Origin: Leuctra nigra
Lineage: Eukaryota; Arthropoda; Insecta; Plecoptera; Leuctridae
Assembly: GCA_934045905.1 (NCBI GenBank)
Contig: OW203769.1
Location: forward strand, 1,682,202 to 1,746,201
DNA length: 64,000 nt
Direction of reading: 5' to 3'
The number at the start of each line of letters is the position of its first letter. The first letter of the stretch is position 1. Below, piece after piece: positions 1 to 9,728 of this stretch. The notes under the pieces were generated by a model that was not told the origin of the DNA, made no database searches, and saw nothing but the letters and a program-made list of their open reading frames with translations. The translations under genes and the position numbers were made by a program.

Positions 1-1
1 T

Positions 2-874
2 TTGGATCGAGTGAACAAGGAACTGGAAGGAAGTGGAACTTTGACGAAGATCACCCGAGGTATTATAATAGAGTTGTCAACTGTAAGCGTGTTGTTAGCA
101 GTCGCATTTATTATGGAAGTAGCCATGTGGGGTCAGTTCTCACTTATCAGCGTCGTGAATTACTTGTCAATTATTTGCATTTACCTCACTGTCATTCAGT
201 TCGTCAGCTTCGTGCTTTTCCTAAAGCTTCTCTTCGCATCAATGAACCACCATCTTGAATTACTCTCAACTGAACAAGATGGCCGCAGCTTCACAATCAT
301 CAAGTTCGATGACGAATCATTGACAACGGATTGGAAGAGTTTTGTCAGGAATCTGAGCAGGATTTATCAAGATCTTCATCTGGCGTCTCGCTACATCAAT
401 TCAGCTTACGGATATCAAATTCTAACGATACTTCTCTCTTTGGTGTTCAGCATCATTTCTCTAAGCAACAAAATCATCTTTGAATTGAAGATTATTCTAG
501 AACACAATAATTTCGACGGCGTACAATACGAAGGAAAAGAGGTATATTTATCTAGTCTAGGTCTCAAAACCACTTTATTTGATTGCTACTGGCTGTTCCT
601 AAACGTATTCATGACAGTGGTTTTAGCCGGGGCATGTCACGTGACCTGTGAAGAGGCCAATACGACGTCATTGTTAGCTCAACAATGTATTCTGATTGAT
701 GACGTAAGTGTGGGCGTGAAGAAGGAGCTGAAGGAGTTTGTGGACCAAATGCATCGTTATCCCGTGATCTTCAGCGCTGCTGACGTCATACAGTTGGACT
801 TGACGTTATTGCTGAGTGTTGTTGCCACGGTGGCGAGCTACACGATTATCCTGCTTGGGCTTTACCCGGTGTGA
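2..874 (+). CDS. Gustatory receptor-like chemoreceptor, 3' part (5' end outside window)
   Basis: This frame is open from the window edge to the TGA at 872-874 (290 codons). It encodes a multi-pass membrane protein with hydrophobic segments at about residues 20-40, 50-78, 138-156, 195-215 and 262-288. The C-terminal segment (FSAADVIQLDLTLLL, then VASYTIILLG) follows the insect gustatory receptor pattern of a final transmembrane helix close to a TYxxxLxQF motif, here degenerate as SYTIILLGLY. The upstream C..C..EAN.T..LL block is also typical. Gr proteins are ligand-gated cation channels with an intracellular N-terminus, expressed in taste neurons. The part seen corresponds to roughly the C-terminal two thirds of a 380-450-residue receptor, so the start and any upstream exons are missing. 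No intron is needed in the visible part. An odorant receptor is less likely because the C-terminal motif differs. Confidence 0.8.
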   Translation: MDRVNKELEGSGTLTKITRGIIIELSTVSVLLAVAFIMEVAMWGQFSLISVVNYLSIICIYLTVIQFVSFVLFLKLLFASMNHHLELLSTEQDGRSFTIIKFDDESLTTDWKSFVRNLSRIYQDLHLASRYINSAYGYQILTILLSLVFSIISLSNKIIFELKIILEHNNFDGVQYEGKEVYLSSLGLKTTLFDCYWLFLNVFMTVVLAGACHVTCEEANTTSLLAQQCILIDDVSVGVKKELKEFVDQMHRYPVIFSAADVIQLDLTLLLSVVATVASYTIILLGLYPV

Positions 875-895
875 AGCTTCAATTATACCAAATAT

Positions 896-925
896 CTAGT
901 GGAGCGGTCGCTCCATTTAGCCAAA
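896..925 (-). mobile_element. 3' terminus of a Helitron-like element (hairpin + CTAG)
   Basis: CTAG at 896-899 is followed by the palindrome TGGAGCGGTCGCTCCA. Read on the minus strand this is a hairpin immediately followed by CTAG, the same end as at 18890, 36783 and 63656. It lies 22 bp after the gustatory receptor stop codon. How far the element extends to the right is not clear, because similarity to the longer copies fades after about 30 bp. Calling it Helitron-like rests on the terminal structure only. Confidence 0.5.
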
Positions 926-1049
926 AGAATGTGTCGAAGCGTATTTTTTACTTTTTTTGTTTATTTCTATTACAATCGGTCTAAAATCAAAATTTTTACT
1001 TCCCGAATTTTTCATCGATGAAATTATACAGTGGGGATTGTGGCCAGAC

Positions 1050-1059
1050 AATAAATAAA
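1050..1059 (+). terminator. Candidate polyadenylation signal for the gustatory receptor gene
   Basis: Two overlapping AATAAA hexamers lie about 176 bp beyond the receptor stop codon, followed by an A-rich run. This is a plausible poly(A) signal. If the element ending at 896 extends through here, the signal was supplied by the transposon. Confidence 0.35.
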
Positions 1060-2830
1060 GTTATTAAAAAATACCCTTCGACACTTTCTTCGCCTATTCA
1101 TAACGAAGATAATGATACCACATGCAAATAAGTAGGGTGATAATTAAGGGACTAATTGCAATCCCATTGAAAGAGTCATATTCCATAGAAAAATTAGGAA
1201 ATTAACATTTGTAATGTGAAAAAGATCACATGAGTTGTAATAATCACTTTTAAAATGAGAAAAAAACGTTCTTACAACTTGGGGTGCAGTAGTTTGGCCA
1301 ATGTCGTGTTTTATATTTAATGTCACGGGGTATCACTCAGAGGATAACACAATATTATCCTCTTCAGGTATAATGATTTGTGATTATGACATAAAGAGCG
1401 AGGTTCGCGCGTTATGTCTCATATTTATCGGAATGTCATACCTGAACAACCAATCCATCCAACGATGTTTGCAAGCCAAGGGACGATGATGATTGTAGAT
1501 CCTCATGTCTCCGACTTAGGCATTGTTTTCGATAGCAGCGTGTAATACCCGTAGTTTGACTTCATCAACTACCAAACGATAACGAAACATTCAAGAACAT
1601 TAGTACCTACTGATATATAGTAATGATAAGTATGCTTGGGGAAGTAGCAAGTATACAGTGGACAGTAGACACTACATCATTAATAGCCAAGGAGCCAAAT
1701 ACATGTGAAGTCTTTAACTTTCTAGCTAGACACATTTGTTTCTTATTCGAAGGAAGAATGATGATTGGACTTGGAATGTTGTGCAGTTAGAGGATGTATT
1801 GCAGTGTGAACGGGTTCAAGGAATTGCTAAGGGATAATTGTTGATGTTTTTTCTTTGAGATATAGAATTAAAGAGTAGAGGGGAAGAACGTTATAAGTCA
1901 CATTCGGATAAAACTGAGATAAACAAAGATTCATGTTGAAACTTGTATTGATTTTCCATGCAGATCGATATTTCAATTGCTTTTTTCAAGACTGTGGCAA
2001 TATTTTCCAAAAACCGAGGGAATATTCTAAAAGCTGATAAAATACCACTTCAATAACACCCTAAACTATTTTTTTTAATGGACTTAGAGCGTTCAGCCCA
2101 TGTACTACACCCTACAATTGGTTGTATCATGTGTGGTAAATGTGATTGTTTTCATTACCACACACAATGTAATATTTAGCGATATATAAATACATAATAA
2201 ATAACAGTGTCAACTATAGAAATTTAGTTTGTTAGTGGGATTAACGTAGATATTTGTATCAATGATTCAAATGAATATAAATGTTGAATGTTCATAGAAA
2301 CGCAGAGAAATGTAATGTTGTAATTATTGTTATTAAACCTTTAGGTACTACATTAACAAACTGTATATAATTAGATGAAATTGAGAAGAAGAAAAGGAAT
2401 GAATATCATTAATTCTGAAACCGAAAATAAAAATATCTGCTTGTAAAATACGCCATGTGAGAATAACTTATATAATTCGTATTAATCATCATCATCATCA
2501 TCATCTTCATCATCAATATCATCATCATTTTGTACTTTTACTGCTTTCATTCTAATTCATAGCGTTTTCTATAATTTATAATAATTCTAGCATTAATCAT
2601 ATTTCTTATATTTACAATTTACAATAATGTTATACTGTGTCCTTGAGGCATGCATTTTATAATGGCAGTGTTTTAAATAAAGTTCTCTCTCAAATGTTTG
2701 AAATTTAATGCACTTAAATGCCGGTTTCTAATGCTAATAGTTACACTATTTAAATATATAAATTAATTTTAATACATTCAAACACATATAAATTGAACTC
2801 TTCGTTACGTTTGGACATCTTTTATTTTTA
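1060..2830. other. AT-rich intergenic DNA, no supported gene
   Basis: I see no coding exon with family motifs here. There is an ATC/ATT trinucleotide run near 2485-2530 and otherwise only AT-rich unique or highly decayed sequence. Confidence 0.6.
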
Positions 2831-2959
2831 TTAATACAATATTTCGGTTATTACTTCAATAACCTTCATCAGGTAAAGTAAAAATTGATAAAAAACCTTT
2901 TTATTTTTTTACTTTACCTGATGAAGGTTATTGAAGTAATAAACGAAATATTGTATTAA
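2831..2959. repeat. Near-perfect hairpin (foldback repeat)
   Basis: Arms of about 50 bp run inward from TTAATACAATATTTCG at 2831 and from its complement ending at 2959. They enclose a loop of about 25 bp rich in T. The arms differ by only one or two positions. The right arm ends directly at the start of the first 2.07-kb element. It may be a small foldback MITE or a terminal structure of that element. Confidence 0.75.
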
Positions 2960-2960
2960 T

Positions 2961-5036
2961 TGAGCGAGCGAAGCGAGCGACTCCATTTGGCTCTTTTAGC
3001 ACGGACCTCTGTTTTTTTTTTTGTTTTTTTTTTTGTTTTTGTTTTTGTATGCTAAAGGAAGCAATAGAAGTCGCACCGTTTCACCGATCGACCTGAAATT
3101 TTGCACACATGTAAAGACAACCTTCTCTGTTTGCAGACCCAATTTTTTTTTGAAATCCATCCATTGGTTCATTGTTAAAATAAGTATCTCCTGATAGCCT
3201 AAAAAATGAAAATGGTCTTCGAGAAATGTGATCAAACTCATATTTAGCATGGTAAGTAAGACCAACAAAGTCACTTATTTTACAAATTTTCAGCCGAATC
3301 TGTCAAGAAAGTATGCACTTATTGAAATTTTTAATAGTTGTCAGAAATGAAACATTGAAAATGAATGTCTTTCCAATGCAACTGAATCTGATTTGCTTTA
3401 GGTACAAGAGTGTTTTGATGGTATGTACACTTTTTTAGTGAAAAGCAGATATTTTTATGTTTATTGAGTTGATCAAATTTGAATAATTCAATTTGGATCA
3501 TAGTTTCCAACAAATCATTTCGAGTTTTTAAGGACCTTGATTGTCTTTTCTTCAATTCGTAGTTCTGATGGCCGTGCCTCCCGTGTTTCTACTTGGCTGA
3601 TTTTGCATCCAGGAGGGATTAGAAACATAAGCTCACATTTCAATAATATCATTGAGTGGCGTTTGTTCCCTTCTAGCGTTCACACGTCATTCCAAATCTC
3701 TCCTGCATTTTGCTTCTTTTCGTTGATAATTTTGGCAATTTGGTGTACTTTGTGAAGGTATTAGTAAAATTGAATCGCTTTTAAAGCATAGATATTAGGT
3801 ATCTACAGTTTTTGTCCAGGGGATTGATTATTTCAAATTATTTTCTTCTTGGAAACGTTGGATTTATTCCGTTTCTGAGCTTCTGTCTAGCCTGACATTT
3901 CCTTGAAGGTTGCTATTTTTTTTTGAAAGTTTTGATTCATTCAGTTCAAAACATTACGTTGTCTTATTTTAATTGTGGAACGTTGGATTCATTCCGTTTC
4001 TAAACTAGGTAGTTACTATTTTACCTGATCCGTTTTTTTGTGTGGAACTTGATTCCTTTCGCTATTTAGTTGAAAGGTGTTTACTTTATTTTCATATTTG
4101 CGAAGTTTTGTTCAAGATTCATTTCGTAACATTACGACATTGAATACATTACGTCTTTGAGCACACATTTCGTGCATTTCAAACATTGATCACACAAATA
4201 TTATTGTACTTTAATTAGGTAGGTACTCTACTTCTTACTTTTTCATTACCTATCTTATCCCTATTTAAACATGCCGAAAAATGGAAAGACTTCTGCTAGA
4301 ATGAAAGCCATAAAGGCGAAAAAGCGTCTGCGTGAAATTGAAGATCAAGAAACTGACGAAGCTAAATCTAAAAGGTTGAAACAAAATGTCGTTAATAATA
4401 AAGCATCAAGGAGCAAAGAGACCCCCGACCAGACTGCTGCAAGGAGATACTCAAACAATCAACGCAATACCCGCTCTCGTGCAGCGGGTATTGCCGATTG
4501 ACCGACCAACTAAAAACTTCGCATGGTAATTGGTAGCAACATTTAAGGTATTTTTGCCAATTTTCAGTCTTATCTGTCGTTATTTTCAAAAGTTTTTGTA
4601 ATTCTAGCGACATTTTGTGTGTTGGCTGTCAAATTCACGGCGACTTCGAATCTTCAGTTCAAGGCAGGGTAGTTAGAGCAGAAAGTTTCAAACGAAATGA
4701 AACTAATAATGACCGTTTAACAGATTGGTCTGATATTGTGTACACAGTAATATCATATCATATGAGTGGTCCCATTTATATTGTTTGAAGGATATCATGT
4801 GATTTTTGAAACTTAACAAGGAACCGTTCAATCAAAGGTTTAATCGAACAGCTTAAAACTTAGCAAGGTTATTGGGACCAATATTTTTGGAAATTTTGGA
4901 GATATTTATACAAGTCTGTGACGAAATTCAAGAATTATTGGCTTTTAATGACATTTTCGATAGACATAATTTCGGTTCGAGGTGTTGCGTGTATCCGTGC
5001 TCGCTCATCAACGCGTTACTCAGAGCGTTTTCCTAG
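2961..5036 (+). mobile_element. Helitron-like element, copy 1 of an adjacent pair
   Basis: The copy begins TGAGCGAGCGAAGCGAGCGA after TTAAT and ends with a potential stem (AACGC...GCGTT) followed by TTTTCCTAG at 5033-5036. A hairpin shortly before a CTRR-type end is the Helitron 3' signature. The element has no terminal inverted repeats and no clear target duplication. It encodes one conserved 76-codon frame and no replication initiator or helicase, so it would be non-autonomous. Related ends and internal blocks recur near 33911, 45140, 46741-47360, 48510, 51158, 53684-55343 and 57340-58235. Confidence 0.55.
4271..4501 (+). CDS. 76-residue basic protein of the Helitron-like element, copy 1
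   Basis: The frame starts ATG after CTATTTAAAC and ends TGA. The protein is Lys/Arg-rich and strongly charged, with an N-terminal block (MPKNGKTSARMKAIKAKKR) and a C-terminal SKETPDQTAARRYSNNQR segment. That segment resembles the ETPEQRxARL/STPR-like repeats often found near Helitron-encoded proteins; this comparison is from memory and was not searched. The identical frame occurs at 6383-6613, so it has not decayed since the two copies separated. It could be a DNA-binding peptide of the element, or a 5' fragment of a longer protein whose remainder has been lost. No function is assigned. Confidence 0.4.
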   Translation: MPKNGKTSARMKAIKAKKRLREIEDQETDEAKSKRLKQNVVNNKASRSKETPDQTAARRYSNNQRNTRSRAAGIAD

Positions 5037-5085
5037 TAAAAATAAAAGAACTTGTGAAATGTCCAAACGTAACGAAGAGTTTAAT

Positions 5086-7148
5086 TGAGCGAGCGAAGCG
5101 AGCGACTCCATGTGGCTCTTTTAGCACGGACCTCTGTTTTTTTTTTTTTTTTTGTTTTTGTATGCTAAAGGAAGCAATAGAAGTCGCACCGTTTCACCGA
5201 TCGACCTGAAATTTTGCACACATGTAAAGACAACCTTCTCTGTTTGCAGACCTAATTTTTTTTTGAAATCCATCCATTGGTTCATTGTTAAAATAAGTAT
5301 CTCCTGATAGCCTAAAAAATGAAAATGGTCTTCGAGAAATGTGATCAAACTCATATTTAGCATGGTCAGTAAGACCAACAATGTCACTTATTTTACAAAT
5401 TTTCAGCCGAATCTGTCAAGAAAGTATGCACTTATTGACATTTTTAATAGCTGTCAGAAATGAAACATTGAAAATTAATGTCTTTCCAATGCAACTGAAT
5501 CTGATTTGCTTTAGGTACAAGAGTGTTTTGATGGTATGTACACTTTTTTAGTGAAAAGCAGATATTTGTATGTTTATTGAGTTGATCAAATTTGAATAAT
5601 TCAATTTGGATCATAGTTTCCAACAAATCATTTCGAGTTTTTAAGGACCTTGATTGTCTTTTCGTCAATTCGTAGTTCTGATGGTCGTGCCTCCCGTGTT
5701 TCTACTTGGCTGATTTTGCATCCAGGAGGGATTAGAAACATAAGCTCACATTTCAATAATATCATTGAGTGGCGTTTGTTCTCTTCTAGCGTTCACACGT
5801 CATTCCAAATCTCTCCTGCATTTTGCTTCTTTTCGTTGATAATTTTGGCAATTTGGTGTACTTTGTGATGGTATTAGTAAAATTGAATCGCTTTTAAAGC
5901 ATAGATATTAGGTATCTACAGTTTTTGTCCAGGGGATTGATTATTTCAAATTATTTCTTCTTGGAAACGTTGGATTTATTCCGTTTCTGAGCTTCTGTCT
6001 AGCCTGACATTTCCTTGAAGGTTGCTATTTTTTTTTGAAAGTTTTGATTCATTCAGTTCAAAACATTACGTTGTCTTATTTTAATTGTGGAACGTTGGAT
6101 TCATTCCGTTTCTAAACTAAGTATTTACTATTTTACCTGATCCGTTTTTTGTGTGGAACTTTGATTCCTTTCGCTTATTAGTTGAAAGGTGTTTACTTTA
6201 TTTTCATATTTGCGAAGTTTTGTTCAAGATTCGTTTCGTAACATTACGACATTGAATACATTACGTCTTTGAGCACACATTTCGTGCATTTCAAACATTG
6301 ATCACACAAATATTATTGTACTTTAATTAGGTAGGTACTCTACTTCTTACTTTTTCATTACCTATCTTATCCCTATTTAAACATGCCGAAAAATGGAAAG
6401 ACTTCTGCTAGAATGAAAGCCATAAAGGCGAAAAAGCGTCTGCGTGAAATTGAAGATCAAGAAACTGACGAAGCTAAATCTAAAAGGTTGAAACAAAATG
6501 TCGTTAATAATAAAGCATCAAGGAGCAAAGAGACCCCCGACCAGACTGCTGCAAGGAGATACTCAAACAATCAACGCAATACCCGCTCTCGTGCAGCGGG
6601 TATTGCCGATTGACCGACCAACTAAAAACTTCGCATGGTAATTGGTAGCAACATTTAAGGTATTTTTGCCAATTTTCAGTCTAATTTGTAGTTATTTTCA
6701 AAAGTTTTTGTAATTTTAGGGACATTTTGTGTGTTGGCTGTCAAATTCATGGCGACTTCGAATCTTCAGTTCAAGGCAAGGTAGTTAGAGCAGAAAGTTT
6801 CAAACGAAATGAAACTAATAATGATCGTTTAACAGATTGATCTGATATTGTGTCCACAGTAATATCATATCATATGAGTGGTCCCAGGTATATTGTTTGA
6901 AGGATATCATGTGATTTTTGAAACGTAACAAGGAACCGTTCAATCAAAGGTTTAATCGATCAACTTAAAACTTAGCAAGGTTATTGGGACCAATTTTTTG
7001 GGAAATTTTGGAGATATTTATACAAGTCTGTGACGAAATTCAAGAATTATTGGCTTTTAATGACATTTTCGATAGACATAATTTCGGTTCGAGGTGTTGC
7101 GTGTATCCGTGCTCGCTCATCAACGCGTTACTCAGAGCGTTTTCCTAG
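5086..7148 (+). mobile_element. Helitron-like element, copy 2 of an adjacent pair
   Basis: Near-identical to the element at 2961-5036 along its whole length, with scattered substitutions and small indels mainly in homopolymers. It begins with the same TGAGCGAGCGAAGCGAGCGA and ends with the same hairpin and CTAG (7145-7148). The 49 bp between the copies (5037-5085) contain GTCCAAACGTAACGAAGAGT, the reverse complement of sequence at about 2799-2818 just before copy 1. Confidence 0.55.
6383..6613 (+). CDS. 76-residue basic protein of the Helitron-like element, copy 2
   Basis: Encodes exactly the same 76 residues as the frame at 4271-4501, in the same place within the second element. Sequence just outside the frame has begun to diverge (for example from about 6680 onward). 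This is compatible either with very recent duplication or with constraint on the reading frame. The protein is basic, has no hydrophobic segment and contains an SKETPDQTAARR motif. Function unknown. Confidence 0.4.
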   Translation: MPKNGKTSARMKAIKAKKRLREIEDQETDEAKSKRLKQNVVNNKASRSKETPDQTAARRYSNNQRNTRSRAAGIAD

Positions 7149-9728
7149 TTAATATTCAAGTTCAAGAGCTAAAGTAATCCTTTACTATAATATGCTTAAA
7201 AGAGAAGAACGTCGTCCCCGTAGCAACGTGGTTGAAAATTTGGTTCTTTATACAAATCTTGAATTTTCCACCGATCAAGTTGAAACTCGCCAGTAATGTA
7301 CATAATTACGTGACTTGATTTATAGTAACACTTTCGCGACATTCTGTTCAGTATTTACCGAGTTATTCGTGAAAAACATTGCTTTTACTGACCTCTTAAT
7401 TTTAAACGTCAATTTCAATTGAGCGGTGAAAATAAATTTTAGTAGGCAGTGTAACTAATTTTCACAAATCGACCTGAACAATATTTGGCCATGGAATCCT
7501 AAGGTTGGAAGTTGCGTTACGATTCGCGTCTATAGACATCGAGAATTTAGCACGATTTTCTACGAAACTTTACTTTTCCTGTACATAATTTCAAGCGAAC
7601 TGCCAAGCAAAAAGTTTCGTTTGAATCCGATAAGTATTTAGAGAGATATTAAATAGAAACAAAATTGTCATTGAAATAGTCAATTTCTTTCAAACTTTCC
7701 AAGTGTAGGAAGCCGTGAATCCATTTGGCAGTGAAGAAAATAATGGAATTTCCACTGGAGACCTTGACTAGGATCACGGCAAACCAACATTTCATGTGAC
7801 TTTTTTGGGGTGGGTTATGCGGGGGGGGGGGGGGGGCACAAGGGAACATGTCTGTCCAGAGTGTATTTTATTGTTACCTTTTGACATTGGACCTAATTTC
7901 CAATATTACGTCTCTCATTTGATATGACTATATAAACAAATATCAAGCAAGCAAGAATATACATTTTGTGCTGACTTGACAACTTAGAATTTTATCAAAA
8001 GATTTTAGTTGGTACACCTACATAATATTGTATTGTTCATTGATGTTTTCATGTGTGCAGAGAATATGCGAACGATTAAATAATCAGGATAAGTTATAAA
8101 GTGGAAACATGCAAAACATTTTATATAGTACATTTCGTAATTTTTTAAGATTACATAAAAAGTGACGAACTTCGATTAAATCTCGATACCACTTTTCGTT
8201 CATCATAATTGCAAATCAAATCATATTCCATTTTATTATCAATCACGCCTATTTGTTTAAATTCAGTCTCAAATATAATATATTCTTATCTTGGACATCC
8301 CCCCCCCCCCTTCCCGTGATGGACAAGGCCAGTCGGTTGCGGAGAAGAATACCCTAGACTATAATGTAACATCTCCTGACATGATAATTAAATTGTAAAC
8401 AGAATTCGATTAAATAAAATTTTGGAACCTGAATTAGATCATCATGTTGGATACATTTTATTCTGTTGTGTTTCAAATATTATAAAAATCATTTTAATTC
8501 TATATACCATGCAACTGTAGTTTTTGTTTTTATTCTTCATTGAGTCGTATCTGATCATATTTTTTTATCGTGCTTAAAATGTTTTAATAATATTGAGATA
8601 TTCACGATATATTTAAATAGTTTCAAAATAGTTTCACATGTTTTCTTTGTTTCTAATTTACGTATGTACACTACAGGTGTGCATTGGGATTAGTGTGGGA
8701 TTATAGTGAACCTTCCACAGATATAACTATAAATAAGCCTTGATTTGCATTTATGATTGGTCATTCCGTGAGGTGAAAAACATTGTTACGAGAGACAATT
8801 CTTTGCCAGCATATCAGAGTAGTTTTATTTTAATGGTGGTCCATCTTCAGTTATGCATTGCCTTGCCCAGAAAGAGAGCTTATTGGGTCATGTATTACTT
8901 GGCGGGGCTCTCTAGTTTACATATAAATTGATTATTAAAAAATATGTTAAATAAGGAAAACAAATTAGTGGATATGTTTTTAATTTTTTTAATATTAAAA
9001 CCTGATTAAATTATTGTTATTTGTTTATTTTATATGAACTGTTTTTGATATTACTACAATATGTGTATTTTCCTTTTTTCTTTGTAGATTTGTTTGGAAC
9101 TCCATGAATGCGTTCTATTATTGTTACTGTTTTTATTTGTTTGAATCATCTCCACAGATGAGCTCCACAGATGAGCTAATAGTAGCTTTGTGGAATTATG
9201 AGTTTGTATTATTTTCTGGTTTTCAATAAAGGAGTTAAACCCCCCCCCCCCTCCCAAAAAAAATCAGTCATTTGCAAATTAGTTTATGTGTCTTGTCGTG
9301 TCAATTTCAGTAACGAAATTGTAAGATTTAATTATTCAGTTAATTTAAATTGTCAATCCAATTTCAATTGTATGTAATGTGTAATTTGTAATTGCGAATG
9401 TATAATATTGTGAATTTGTGTTCCATGAAATGAAATCTGTTTTATTTTTAATTTTATTGTCCCAGACTAGCCAATTGGCAATGTGGCATAGTTAGTAGAA
9501 AAATGTGTTTTTATTTAAACAGTAATAAAGAATTTGAAACTAAAAACAAATATGAACTTGGCAACTACCATTATGGACCACCGACATTTCCAGACATAGG
9601 AATACAGCCATTTAGCTATATTATAGATACAAGTTTTGTAATGTTTCTTTTTAAGGACGAGAGCTTCGAAAAGAATGACACTACTTAGCTATTTTCTAAA
9701 GAGATTTTCGCTATATCCAAGTACTTAC
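7149..9728. other. AT-rich DNA downstream of the odorant receptor, no confirmed exon
   Basis: The last, short exon of the odorant receptor (usually about 15 codons with an SYSYFxLL-type motif) should lie here on the minus strand, but I could not find it with confidence. Homopolymer runs occur at about 7819-7837 (G), 8301-8311 (C) and 9240-9252 (C). No other gene is supported. Confidence 0.5.

Noticed and set aside
2996..5668. Paired minus-strand frames of 92/88 and 74 codons in the two Helitron-like elements
   Set aside because: They are conserved only because the DNA copies are near-identical. They run through homopolymers and have no recognisable domain.
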